A DNA stretch of 46,195 nucleotides from Streptomyces sp. SID3212 (GCF_009865405.1 NZ_WWJY01000968.1:1-46195); one strand, 5' to 3'. Positions 1-6,946 are shown, counted from the first letter of the stretch. Notes: generated by a model from the letters alone, not told the origin. Made by a program: numbers and translations.

Positions 1-275
1 TGGTGGAGGGCGGCGACCCGGCGCGCGGTGAGCGCGGCGCGCAGCCGTACGGCGTACTCCCGGCGGGTGCCGGCCAGCGGGACGTCGTCGGCGGCGGCGA
101 GCGCCGTGATGATGTCCGGGCCGACCGCCGCGTCGTTGTAGACGCCGTGGTGGTCCCAGACGCTGAGCTGCACAGCGGTGCGCAGCGCGCTCTGCTGCAT
201 GCGGGCGCCCGGGGTCATGGCCTCGATCCGGGTGGCCGCAGCACGGAGCACGATGTCCAGGGCGGCGGCGTCCAT
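1..275 (-). CDS. Hypothetical protein, C-terminus cut by window edge
   Basis: I do not recognise a function. The ATG at 275 overlaps the TGA of the upstream gene (ATGA), so the two are translationally coupled. The frame is open through position 1, giving 91 visible residues of soluble, alanine- and arginine-rich, mostly helical sequence. Its end (REYAVRLRAALTARRVAAL) resembles the end of the upstream protein (GEYALRLRAVAGEL), so the pair are probably paralogues. If the window is a circular genome, the frame continues across the junction and stops at 46147-46149, for a total of 107 residues. Confidence 0.6.
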   Translation of the reverse strand, partial: MDAAALDIVLRAAATRIEAMTPGARMQQSALRTAVQLSVWDHHGVYNDAAVGPDIITALAAADDVPLAGTRREYAVRLRAALTARRVAALH

Positions 276-586
276 CACAGCTCCCCCGCAACGGCGCGCA
301 GGCGGAGGGCGTACTCGCCGGCCGTCTCCAGCAACTCGTAGCGCACCCGGGGAAGGGCGGCGGCGGCGCAACTGCGGGCCTGGGCGGAGACGGCCGAGGG
401 GACGCCGGCGAGCACCTGCTCGGCCGCTGCGTCGTACGCCGCGTCGAGGTCGCGCTCGGCCAGGACCACGAACGGGGTCTCGGCCTCCAGCCGTACGGCC
501 GTCTCGATGAGCAGCTGGGCGGCGTGGCTCTGGGGCAGGTCGGTGCGGGCAGGGGCGGTCGTGCCGCCCCGGATACGATTCATCAC
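275..586 (-). CDS. Hypothetical protein, probable paralogue of its downstream neighbour
   Basis: A 103-residue soluble protein of unknown function. The GTG at 586 (or the ATG directly after it) lies 8-11 nt behind an AGGAG box, which fixes the start. The protein looks helical and ends in an EYALRLRAV segment shared with the next gene. It is the first gene after the hairpin at 660-694, so it probably begins a small minus-strand transcription unit. No catalytic motif or membrane segment is visible. Confidence 0.6.
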   Translation of the reverse strand: MMNRIRGGTTAPARTDLPQSHAAQLLIETAVRLEAETPFVVLAERDLDAAYDAAAEQVLAGVPSAVSAQARSCAAAALPRVRYELLETAGEYALRLRAVAGEL

Positions 587-659
587 GTCTGACGCTCCTG
601 GTCACAAGCAGGACTGTCGGGTGGTCGCACGCTGCCCGCTACAGCAGCGGCGACGGTGG

Positions 660-694
660 CGGCGGCGTCCGGTTGCTACGACCGGACGCCGCCG
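660..694. terminator. Perfect 14-bp hairpin
   Basis: The arms CGGCGGCGTCCGGT (660-673) and ACCGGACGCCGCCG (681-694) pair perfectly around a 7-nt loop. There is no clear T tract; TTCT follows on the plus strand. The hairpin lies between the HTH gene (801-1052) and the hypothetical pair (586 downward), so it probably ends the HTH transcript. Confidence 0.6.
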
Positions 695-740
695 TTCTCG
701 GATCCCACGGGCTGCTACGACCAGCGGAATCCCGCAAGGT

Positions 741-769
741 TTGACCCTGCGATGGGGTCAAACTTAGGT
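741..769 (+). promoter_or_regulatory. Promoter with embedded TGACCC-N7-GGGTCA operator
   Basis: A -35-like TTGACC (741-746) and a -10-like TTAGGT (764-769) are separated by exactly 17 nt. The 19-bp inverted repeat TGACCC-N7-GGGTCA (742-760) covers the -35 box and part of the spacer. The same architecture occurs at 1149-1177. Here the promoter would fire into the antisense strand of the small HTH gene, so it may act mainly as an operator or an antisense promoter. Confidence 0.5.
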
Positions 770-800
770 GTGCCGAAGCGTGAGTGTCAAGACGGGGACG

Positions 801-1052
801 CTAGGGAGTGGTGCGCCCGCGACCGGGTCGGTGCGCCAGCCACGCGGCGATGGTGGATTCGACCCAGGCCGGCGACCGGCCGATCTGCACGTCCGGCAGC
901 GGGAAGTCCTGCGGCCGTACGGGGTGACCGTCCCTGATGCGGCGGCGGGTGCGCTTGAGGTAGAGCCGTACCGTCCCGGCGGTCACGCCGACCCTCGCGG
1001 CGACCGCCTCGGTGTCGAGCGGCAGCTCTGCGGCGCGGCCCTGCTCCGGCAC
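801..1052 (-). CDS. Small helix-turn-helix DNA-binding protein
   Basis: An 83-residue protein with a typical HTH: 'DTEAVAARVGVTAGTVRLY' is followed by a basic wing and 'VQIGRSPAWVESTIAAWLA', as in small actinobacterial excisionase/AlpA-like or Xre-like regulators. The start is GTG at 1052 because AAGGAG lies 5 nt upstream; the longer frame to 1124 has no such site. The gene sits between two copies of the TGACCC-N7-GGGTCA operator and has its own promoter at 1084-1112. It is therefore the natural candidate to bind those operators and control the replication gene at 1343; that role is inference. Confidence 0.7.
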   Translation of the reverse strand: MPEQGRAAELPLDTEAVAARVGVTAGTVRLYLKRTRRRIRDGHPVRPQDFPLPDVQIGRSPAWVESTIAAWLAHRPGRGRTTP

Positions 1053-1083
1053 ATCGACTCCTTGCCCTAGTGGTGGGGGCAAA

Positions 1084-1112
1084 GGTATCGGATCGCGCCT
1101 ACTGAGCAGCAA
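1084..1112 (-). promoter_or_regulatory. Promoter for the small HTH gene
   Basis: On the minus strand TTGCTG (1107-1112) and GATACC (1084-1089) are 17 nt apart, about 30 bp before the GTG at 1052. This is a reasonable sigma-70-type match. Confidence 0.45.
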
Positions 1113-1148
1113 GAGCGCGTGCACCGGTCCTCCGTGGCTTAGTTGACC

Positions 1149-1177
1149 TTGACCCTTTCATGGGGTCATTCTAGGGT
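1149..1177 (+). promoter_or_regulatory. Operator-promoter for the initiator-like gene
   Basis: TTGACC (1149-1154), a 17-nt spacer and TAGGGT (1172-1177) form a promoter pointing at the gene at 1343. The 19-bp inverted repeat TGACCC-N7-GGGTCA (1150-1168) overlaps the -35 box. It is identical in arms and spacing to the copy at 742-760, so a bound repressor would block both promoters. The leader before 1343 is about 160 nt. Confidence 0.55.
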
Positions 1178-1342
1178 GGCGCGGGGCCCGCTGGAAAGCG
1201 GCCCGGCAACGCAACGGCCGGACGGAGGGAACCGCCCGGCCGAAGAACCAGCGGGTGCTCGCCCGCCGATACACCCCCCTGTCAGGAAAGGTGCTGCCGT
1301 GAGGGTATCGAACACGCCTTTCGCCAGCCTGAGGACCGGCCC

Positions 1343-2386
1343 ATGAGCCTTGACCCGATCCTCTGGGCGTTGAAGGACGCTCCCGTCGCCGACAGCTTGG
1401 AGCGGCTCATCCTCGTCACGCTCGGTGAGCGGGCCGCCCGGGCCGACGGATGTACCGCGTTCCCCAGCCGCGACACGATCGCCGCGACGGTGATGGCCGA
1501 CCCGAAGACCGTCCAGCGCGTACTCCAGCGCCTGGTGAAGCGCGGGCTGATCGCCAAGGGCGACCAGTCCGCCGCCCGCTACATCCGCGCCGACCGGCGC
1601 CCGACCGTCTACGACCTGCTCATCCCGTACGCCTGGTTCCCCAACCCGGCCCGGATGAACGACGAGCGCATCCAGGCCGGCCTTCCTCCCCTGACCATGG
1701 AGGACCGGCCCGACATCGCACCGCCGCCGGACCGGAAGAGGCGCAGCGACCTCGGCCAGCCGCGGACCCCTTCCGTACGGGGGGACTCACAGTCCCGTGG
1801 TCCGGGGGACTCACAGTCCCCTCGTACGGAAGGCGACGGGGGGACTGAGAGTCCCGTACGGGGGGACTCACAGTTCCCGGCGGGGGGACTTGAAGACCCC
1901 CGAACCACCCCTGTGATCACCCCCGAGGAACCTCCCCTCCCCCCCACCCCGCAGGCACCGGCCGCTACGCCCCCCGCCGAGGGCAGGGAGGGCGGGCGGA
2001 GTGCTGCGCTCTCCGACATCGAGCAGAGGGCGTACGACGTCCTGGTCCTCATCGCGCTGGATGAGCCACGGCTGACGCTGGGGGAGCGGGAACTCGTACG
2101 CCTTGCGCCCCTCGCGGCCGTGTGGCTGGAGCGGGGTGCGGACGCGGGGCAGCTGCGCCGGGCGTTGACGGCCGGACTGCCCGAGCAGGTCGGCTCACCG
2201 GCCGGACTGGTGCGCCGCCGCCTCCTGGACAAGCTCCCGCCCGTACGCCCGGCCGCCGGGGTGGGGCAGCTGCCGCCGTGGTGCGGGTGCGGTGACCACC
2301 CCGCCGCCGAGTTCAATCCTCGCTGGCGGGTGCGGGATGGCGAACTGTGCCCGACCTGCCATCCCGCCATGCTGGGCGCCGCGTGA
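1343..2386 (+). CDS. Replication-initiator-like winged-helix protein
   Basis: A 347-residue protein. Residues about 20-90 form a winged helix ('FPSRDTIAATVMADPKTVQ', then 'LQRLVKRGLIAKGDQ'), like the N-terminal DNA-binding domains of phage and plasmid replication proteins. A long Pro/Arg-rich linker with RGDSQS-type repeats leads to a C-terminal domain of about 130 residues with two cysteine pairs (CGCG and CPTC), possibly a zinc site. The ATG at 1343 has GAGGA 7 nt upstream. The linker DNA holds four GGGACT-N3-AGTCCC palindromes, which recalls lambda O, whose gene contains the origin. The replication role is inferred; a transcription regulator is the alternative. Confidence 0.65.
   Translation: MSLDPILWALKDAPVADSLERLILVTLGERAARADGCTAFPSRDTIAATVMADPKTVQRVLQRLVKRGLIAKGDQSAARYIRADRRPTVYDLLIPYAWFPNPARMNDERIQAGLPPLTMEDRPDIAPPPDRKRRSDLGQPRTPSVRGDSQSRGPGDSQSPRTEGDGGTESPVRGDSQFPAGGLEDPRTTPVITPEEPPLPPTPQAPAATPPAEGREGGRSAALSDIEQRAYDVLVLIALDEPRLTLGERELVRLAPLAAVWLERGADAGQLRRALTAGLPEQVGSPAGLVRRRLLDKLPPVRPAAGVGQLPPWCGCGDHPAAEFNPRWRVRDGELCPTCHPAMLGAA
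1782..1878. repeat. Four palindromic repeats inside the initiator-like gene (candidate origin iterons)
   Basis: GGGACT-CAC-AGTCCC occurs at 1782-1796 and 1806-1820, GGGACT-GAG-AGTCCC at 1841-1855, and a copy with one extra T at 1863-1878. Centres are about 24, 35 and 22 bp apart. The copies are palindromic at DNA level, so they are likely protein-binding sites as well as linker codons. Confidence 0.65.
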
Positions 2387-2425
2387 CGAGCGCCAGCCGA
2401 GGGCGATCATGGGTTCCGCCTGACC

Positions 2426-2431
2426 TATTAT
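2426..2431 (+). promoter_or_regulatory. -10 element of a possible leaderless promoter
   Basis: TATTAT lies 7 nt before the ATG at 2439, so transcription would begin at or next to the start codon. No ribosome binding site is visible there, which fits a leaderless mRNA. The -35 region is poor. Confidence 0.4.
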
Positions 2432-2438
2432 CGAACGC

Positions 2439-2783
2439 ATGTCCGAAGAGTCGTCGCGACTGGAGCAGCTGCACTTCTTGCGACGGTTCCTGCTCGGCGA
2501 CCTTGCTCGCGTCGACCGCTGGATTGTCGAGGAGGAGCAGCGTGTCGCAGATGAGGCCGCCCGTCGGCCCCCACAGCCGCCGCCCGAGCCACCCGAGTGG
2601 GGGCTGGAGCGGAGTCCGCTCCACGGCCACCCGCCGCTGATGCTCCATACCGGCGCGTGCTGGAGGCCCGCACGGCCGGTCGAGGCGCTCACCCGGGACC
2701 AGGCCGTACGGGCGCTGGTCGAGCAGGGTCTCCCGGCATGTGTGCTGTGCCGGCCGGACACGGCACTCGGGGTGCTGGAGTGA
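2439..2783 (+). CDS. DUF6233-like protein
   Basis: A 114-residue protein. Residues 1-40 form a charged helix ('RLEQLHFLRRFLLGDLARVD'), then a proline-rich hinge. The C-terminal part has 'MLHTGACW', 'VEALTRDQAVRAL' and a final 'ACVLCRPDTALG', the pattern I recall for DUF6233, a Streptomyces family of unknown function often found near mobile elements. The two cysteines in ACVLC and the GACW cysteine could bind metal. It probably has its own leaderless promoter and is followed at 24 nt by the next plus-strand gene. Confidence 0.75.
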   Translation: MSEESSRLEQLHFLRRFLLGDLARVDRWIVEEEQRVADEAARRPPQPPPEPPEWGLERSPLHGHPPLMLHTGACWRPARPVEALTRDQAVRALVEQGLPACVLCRPDTALGVLE

Positions 2784-2806
2784 TCGGCCCGGAGCAGCAT
2801 GGAGAG

Positions 2807-3019
2807 ATGAGCGGCGCTCCGATAGTCGTGCACCAGCCGTCCGCGACCCGCGGCCGGCGGGTCACGGTGCGCGGTGTGATCCTCGGCCTCGCGCACAACG
2901 ATCGCGACCTGGTTGAGTTCCTCCGCCGGGTCGGCCTGCCGGACGCCGAGCAGCTGCTCGATGACCCGGCCTGGGTGGCGTGGCGGGGCGGCCGCGCCCA
3001 CGAATGGAACGCGACCTGA
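2807..3019 (+). CDS. Small conserved hypothetical protein
   Basis: A 70-residue protein starting 'MSGAPIVVHQPSATRGRRV' and containing a strand-helix unit ('VILGLAHNDRDLVEFLRRVG', then 'LLDDPAWVAWRGG'). I recall close relatives in Streptomyces genomes, but no known function. The ATG at 2807 is preceded by GGAG, though it is close. The same frame is open upstream of 2807, overlapping the DUF6233-like gene, but that part is shadow reading. It forms a pair with the gene at 2439. Confidence 0.65.
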   Translation: MSGAPIVVHQPSATRGRRVTVRGVILGLAHNDRDLVEFLRRVGLPDAEQLLDDPAWVAWRGGRAHEWNAT

Positions 3020-3194
3020 CCCCTGCCCCGAGGTAACCGGCGGTGCGTTTCGCAAGCTTCCATGATCAGTCGTGTTTCCAATTCGCAAGGCCCGGAGGAC
3101 AGCGGCCCTGCTCAGGACAGTTTCCGCCGTTTCCACGTTTCCAATGTGAGGAAATCCCTGGTCAGCGGGTACCTGTGCGGGCATCGTGGCGGCC

Positions 3195-3782
3195 ATGCAG
3201 ACCACCGAGATTGCTCCCGGCCTCCTCCTGACGGAGGCGCTGTACGACGTCGTGCAGGCCGGCGTGACCGCCCACGCCCCGGCCTTACCTCCGCTCACCT
3301 GGCAGGCGTTCACTCAGCCGGACGGATGGTGGCTTGTCCCGGACAGGAACGGGCGCATCAGCAAGGCGGAACTCACCTTGAGGGAGGATCGCGACAGAAC
3401 CGTCAAGATCAACATGTGGTACGCGCCGGATCTGAGGGGACCGGACGGTGCTCCCCGCCCGCACTCCCACCCGTGGCAGTTCGAGTCGAAGATCCTGCTC
3501 GGCGGTTACACGGAGGACCGGTACACCGTTCACTCCGGAGTGGTCCGTACGGACATGGGCACGGAGCACAACCAGGGCGACGCCAACCGTGTGGACCGGA
3601 GCCTGTACCACGAAGTGCGTGGCATCCACACAGCCCCCGGCCACACTGTGACCCTGATGCTCTGCGGCCGTGGCGAGCGCGGCGCGTGGGGCTACCTCGA
3701 CCCGGCCACCGGGCACCACACTCCGCCGCACCCGGACCCCCAATTCACCGCACACCTCAACGCTCTCAACCCACACCGCTGA
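3195..3782 (+). CDS. Cupin-like protein
   Basis: A 195-residue soluble protein. The stretch 'PRPHSHPWQFESKILLGGY' is a typical cupin metal-binding strand (HxHPW followed by a GGY turn), and 'LYHEVRGIHTAPGHTVTLM' looks like the second cupin box. The substrate is unknown. Neither the ATG at 3195 nor the GTG at 3186 has a ribosome binding site; I chose the ATG. The stop is 14 bp from the convergent minus-strand operon. It could have a sensing or metabolic (moron) role; nothing in the context decides. Confidence 0.65.
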   Translation: MQTTEIAPGLLLTEALYDVVQAGVTAHAPALPPLTWQAFTQPDGWWLVPDRNGRISKAELTLREDRDRTVKINMWYAPDLRGPDGAPRPHSHPWQFESKILLGGYTEDRYTVHSGVVRTDMGTEHNQGDANRVDRSLYHEVRGIHTAPGHTVTLMLCGRGERGAWGYLDPATGHHTPPHPDPQFTAHLNALNPHR

Positions 3783-3795
3783 CGCCCACGACGGC

Positions 3796-4533
3796 CTACT
3801 CCGTGGTGGCCGGCGGTGTGGCCCAGGTATGGCCGCAGCGGCGGCACCGGGCAGTCGGGTCCACGCCGCCTCCGCCCTGGACGTCGATGCGTCCGCCACA
3901 CAGAGGGCAGGGGCGGACCAGCTGCGCCGTACGGTCGGCCAGGTCGAGGGCGCGGTCGACGGCGGCCGCCGCGGAGCGGGCCACCGTGGTGAGGTGGCGG
4001 CGCAGTTCCTCGGGCAACGGTCGTACGGGACCTGGATGCCCCTCGGCGCGGGCGCGCAGCCAGGTCGCGGCGGCGACGGCGTTGCGGGTTCTGAGGAGGT
4101 CGGGTCTCCAGCGCTGCGGGTCGGCGGCGTCGCGTACGGCGAGCATGGACATCTCGCGGTGGATGGGATCCGTCCAGCCCCGGCCGGTGCTCGCGGTGTA
4201 GGCCGGGCGCTGCACGGCTTGGGCGACGGCGTCGGCCATGCGCAGGAGGCCGGACTCCAGCGGGTGCATCACGTCGAGGAGGGCGATGCGCAGTGGCGGG
4301 TCCGACGCGCCGATCTGCCCGGGGTCGCGTTCCTGGGTGCGGAGGTAGCGGGCGCGGGCGCGGGTCGCCTCGGCGGTGGCCGTGTCCAGTTCGGCGAGGC
4401 TGGTGATGAACTCCGACATCCTGGCGGCGGGCGGCCAGGTGGCGGGGGTGCGGGTGCCGAGGATGCCGTAGAGGTCGGGCCAGTGGGTGATGACGGTGTC
4501 GAGGTGGCGTGCGGCGGCGGATGTGGTGGCCAT
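3796..4533 (-). CDS. Helical protein with C-terminal zinc ribbon
   Basis: A 245-residue protein, last gene of the long early operon. Most of it is helical and rich in Ala and Arg. The C-terminus has a clear zinc ribbon, 'CPLCGGRID' and 'ARCRRCGHTW', spaced like rubredoxin-type knuckles. Zinc ribbons of this kind bind nucleic acid or proteins, and the function here is unknown. It is separated from the genes upstream by the hairpin at 4581-4619, so its expression may depend on read-through. Confidence 0.7.
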   Translation of the reverse strand: MATTSAAARHLDTVITHWPDLYGILGTRTPATWPPAARMSEFITSLAELDTATAEATRARARYLRTQERDPGQIGASDPPLRIALLDVMHPLESGLLRMADAVAQAVQRPAYTASTGRGWTDPIHREMSMLAVRDAADPQRWRPDLLRTRNAVAAATWLRARAEGHPGPVRPLPEELRRHLTTVARSAAAAVDRALDLADRTAQLVRPCPLCGGRIDVQGGGGVDPTARCRRCGHTWATPPATTE

Positions 4534-4580
4534 CAGGGGCGCTCCATGGGGCAGGCGGGGCGTAGGGTGATGATCACCTG

Positions 4581-4619
4581 GGGGGCGTCCTGGTCTGGGG
4601 AGACTATGAGGACGCCCCC
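4581..4619. terminator. 11-bp hairpin before the last early-operon gene
   Basis: GGGGGCGTCCT (4581-4591) pairs with AGGACGCCCCC (4609-4619). It lies between the tiny ORF at 4647-4724 and the gene starting at 4533, so on the minus strand it is an internal attenuator or terminator. A 13-bp palindrome, GGTGAT-G-ATCACC (4566-4578), follows directly and could be an operator. Confidence 0.5.
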
Positions 4620-4646
4620 TGCTGCATGTTCAGGGGCGGGTGACGC

Positions 4647-4724
4647 TCAGCCGGCGGCGGCCGCCGTGCTCCAACCGTCGGTCAGGCGGTCGGCGATCTC
4701 GGAGGTGGTGATGCGCTGCGGCAT
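4647..4724 (-). CDS. Tiny ORF of 25 residues
   Basis: MPQRITTSEIADRL begins one base after the stop of the upstream gene and ends in an alanine-rich tail. The first residues look like a truncated HTH or leader helix. It could be a coupled small protein or just the operon's end before the hairpin. Support is limited to position and codon use. Confidence 0.3.
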   Translation of the reverse strand: MPQRITTSEIADRLTDGWSTAAAAG

Positions 4725-4725
4725 G

Positions 4726-4935
4726 TCAGCCCCCGTCCGGGGCGGGGTCGTCGGCCCACTCGATGCGGGCATCGTGGAATCCTCCGCGCAGCAGCTCCTC
4801 GACGGACACCGCGCCGGTCGCGTGGGCGAACACTTGGGTGTCGTCCACCGCGATCACGCGCCCGGAGGGGAACTGGGCGCCGTGGTAGAGGACGCCGTGG
4901 TGGTGGAGGCGGAAGCCGCGGACGAACTCAGGCAC
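4726..4935 (-). CDS. Small protein, paralogue of the 41672-41887 product
   Basis: A 69-residue protein starting GTG at 4935, which overlaps the end of the upstream gene. It reads as a small beta-rich domain: 'FRLHHHGVLYHGAQFPSGRV', 'VSVEELL', and the ending 'ARIEWADD'. The product of 41672-41887 shares the layout, with G.QF.PGG, a DDLL segment and a final ARVEWAD. The two are therefore diverged copies, one in the early and one in the packaging-side operon. The function is unknown. Confidence 0.65.
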   Translation of the reverse strand: MPEFVRGFRLHHHGVLYHGAQFPSGRVIAVDDTQVFAHATGAVSVEELLRGGFHDARIEWADDPAPDGG

Positions 4936-5227
4936 GTCGGATCACCGCGACTCCGGGGAGACCGAGGCCGAAGTCGGGGTCGGCGGAGGCGGGGCGCAGC
5001 GGGGCGCACATCGTCTTCTCGTCCACGCTGCACGTCGGGCCGGCCGGAGAGACGCCGGCGTCCAGGCCGGTCCAGCGGAACGGCTCGCCGCAGTCGTCAC
5101 ATTCAACGGTGATGTCGGCGCTGTAGCCGACGACGGTGGGGTCGTCGTCGGCGGCGGTCAGCCGGTTCACCGCCACGTAGGCGGCGAAGTCCAGGTGCGG
5201 GCACGGACGGTCCAGGTCGGCGGTCAT
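4928..5227 (-). CDS. Zinc-knuckle hypothetical protein
   Basis: A 99-residue protein. The ATG at 5227 overlaps the stop of the preceding gene (ATGA), and this start is chosen over a longer, arginine-rich upstream extension that is clearly shadow. It contains 'VECDDCGEPFRWTG', a CxxC knuckle, plus further cysteines and histidines (CPHLDF near the N-terminus, then TCSVD and TMCAP). It is probably a small metal-binding protein of the early operon; the function is unknown. Confidence 0.65.
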   Translation of the reverse strand: MTADLDRPCPHLDFAAYVAVNRLTAADDDPTVVGYSADITVECDDCGEPFRWTGLDAGVSPAGPTCSVDEKTMCAPLRPASADPDFGLGLPGVAVIRRA

Positions 5228-6306
5228 CGGCCGGCGCCTTCCGGGGCGGCCGGGGCGTACTGGTCGAGGAGGGTCTGGTAGCCGTCGCGCTCGGCGGCGG
5301 ACTCGGCGGCGAGCTTGACGGCGTCGAGGCCGTCGCGAGAGGCCCACTCAACGCGCTGCCTCTCGGCCTTGTCGGCGCCGGCGCGCGCCACTTCCACGAT
5401 GGCCTGGGGCGTGGCCCAGGTGTCGTCGCTGACCACCGGCTTCCCGTAGTAGAGCTGGTCCGCGACGTAGCGGTCGACCGACAGGAGGTCCATGCTGGCG
5501 CGCCGGTCGTAGAACGCCGCCCTGTAGAACAGGCGGACGCGGCGGCGGCCGTGCTCGTCCACGACGTACGACCACATGTCGTGGTCGGAGGCCTCGCGCT
5601 TCCATCCGGCCGGAAGGGTCGCGGACATGAACAGCGGGTCGGCCGGGGTGGGTTCGCCGAACACGAAGCCCAGCGCCTCGAACTCCTCGCGCGGTGAGCG
5701 CAGGTCGGTCGGCACCTGGTCGGAGTGGACGAGCTGCGCCTGGCCGGCCCGCTCCTGCCCGGCGATCAGGGCGTTCGTCTCGCCGGTCGCCATGGCGAGC
5801 AGCCCGAACACCTCGCGGCTGGACGGGGTGCTGGTGTTCTCGATGGCCACGTGCTTCTCCTTGGGGATGTCGGTGTCGCGGAAGGGTTCGACCGGGAGGG
5901 GGCGGCCGGTCTGGAGTGCCCACCAGCCGGCACACAGGAGTTCCCCGAGGGGAATTGTCCGGGCGGCGCCGGCGGGACGGTAGGTGCCGAGGGCCTGGTA
6001 GCTCTGGCCGTATCCGTGAGGCATGCCGTGGTGGCACCAGAACGGCATGTCCTCGGGCAGGCAGGCGCCGTTGGCCTCCATCTCCGGCGAGCCGACCCGG
6101 TACGCGCAGTCCGCGCAGGGGCGGCGCATCACGCCCGGCGGGACGGGGGCCGGGACGAGCTGCTCCTCGGGCCAGCTGTCGACGTCGTTGGTCAGCCCTG
6201 TCCCGTCGCAGTGGAGGCACCGACCCTGGCTCGGGCCCATGTCACCGTCAGTGCAGTACGGGCAGCGCCACCGGTAGACGACCAGCTGCGGCTCGCCGGT
6301 GGTCAC
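5224..6306 (-). CDS. Zinc-binding protein fused to a second domain (or two in-frame genes)
   Basis: A 360-residue frame starting GTG at 6306 (GTGA overlap with the upstream gene). Residues 1-150 form a cysteine-rich domain: 'WRCPYCTDGDMG', 'GRCLHCDGTG', 'RRPCADCAYRVGSPE' and 'PFWCHHGM'. I recall this kind of domain as a free-standing protein of about 140-160 residues in Streptomyces phages. Here no stop follows it. The frame runs on into a second, soluble helical domain that begins at a GTG (5850) with its own AAGGAG 6 nt upstream. Either the two genes are fused or two products are made, the 360-residue one and a 208-residue one. Confidence 0.6.
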   Translation of the reverse strand: MTTGEPQLVVYRWRCPYCTDGDMGPSQGRCLHCDGTGLTNDVDSWPEEQLVPAPVPPGVMRRPCADCAYRVGSPEMEANGACLPEDMPFWCHHGMPHGYGQSYQALGTYRPAGAARTIPLGELLCAGWWALQTGRPLPVEPFRDTDIPKEKHVAIENTSTPSSREVFGLLAMATGETNALIAGQERAGQAQLVHSDQVPTDLRSPREEFEALGFVFGEPTPADPLFMSATLPAGWKREASDHDMWSYVVDEHGRRRVRLFYRAAFYDRRASMDLLSVDRYVADQLYYGKPVVSDDTWATPQAIVEVARAGADKAERQRVEWASRDGLDAVKLAAESAAERDGYQTLLDQYAPAAPEGAGR

Positions 6307-6512
6307 GGCCGCCGCCTCCACCCGCGCTCCAGGGAACGGCGCCGCTGGTAGGCGAGGTGGGCCTGGCCCGCCGCGTCGGCCGTGATCCCCGCCAGGACCG
6401 CGAAGCCGACCGCGTACGGGATGCCGTCGGCCTGGACCGTGAGCACACCGAGGGAGAGCAGGCTCAGGCTGGTCAGGGCCAGGAGGACGACGCGCGCCCG
6501 GGCGGCGATCAC
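6303..6512 (-). CDS. Small membrane protein with two predicted transmembrane segments
   Basis: A 69-residue protein starting GTG at 6512, overlapping the upstream stop (GTGA). It has hydrophobic segments 'VVLLALTSLSLLSLGVLTV' and 'IPYAVGFAVLAGITADAAG', then a basic tail (YQRRRSLERGWRRRP), so both ends probably face the cytoplasm. Such tiny membrane proteins are frequent in early operons of actinophages, but I cannot assign a role. Confidence 0.6.
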   Translation of the reverse strand: MIAARARVVLLALTSLSLLSLGVLTVQADGIPYAVGFAVLAGITADAAGQAHLAYQRRRSLERGWRRRP

Positions 6513-6946
6513 GCCTGCACCGCGGTGATGACGGCGGCCGCCGCGTCGGTGTGCGCGTGGCCGCTGGTGTGTGCCCACTCGGATACGTCGATCGGCCACC
6601 GGAGATCGGCGTACCCGATGACGACCTCGTGGTCGTCCGCGCGGACGGTGTGGGTGGTGTCCTCGGGCCGGGCGAAGGACTCGACCACGGCCTGCGCGGC
6701 GGTGGCGCAGAAGCAGGCAAGGCGGACCTCGCGTATCCCGAACGCGCCCGCCTGGACGCGGGACTTCTTCGGGATGCGGCGCCCGAACCGGGGCGGGAGC
6801 ACACGCGTCGCAGGCGCGGCTCCGGTACCGAGGCAGGTGGTCTGGTGCCCGGAGACGACGTGGACGTGGTGGCCGTCGGCGAGCAGCTGCTCGGCCGCGT
6901 CGCGGGCGGTCACGGGCTGAGCGGAGGCAAGCGTGTTGATGGGCAT
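6509..6946 (-). CDS. Hypothetical protein of the early operon
   Basis: A 145-residue soluble protein starting ATG at 6946, with AAGGA about 9 nt upstream. The visible pattern is mixed alpha/beta: 'ARDAAEQLLADGHHVHVVSG', a basic middle (FGRRIPKKSRVQ), and two cysteines in 'VRLACFCATAAQAV'. I do not recognise a family. It is coupled to the next gene by a GTGA overlap. Confidence 0.6.
   Translation of the reverse strand: MPINTLASAQPVTARDAAEQLLADGHHVHVVSGHQTTCLGTGAAPATRVLPPRFGRRIPKKSRVQAGAFGIREVRLACFCATAAQAVVESFARPEDTTHTVRADDHEVVIGYADLRWPIDVSEWAHTSGHAHTDAAAAVITAVQA

Noticed and set aside
675..721. Direct repeat GCTACGACC at 675-683 and 713-721
   Set aside because: The first copy is mostly the loop and arm of the hairpin; two 9-bp matches in GC-rich DNA are not significant.
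1782..1878. CRISPR array reading of the repeats in the initiator-like gene
   Set aside because: The units are 15-17 bp palindromes with short uneven spacing inside an open reading frame, and there are no cas genes.
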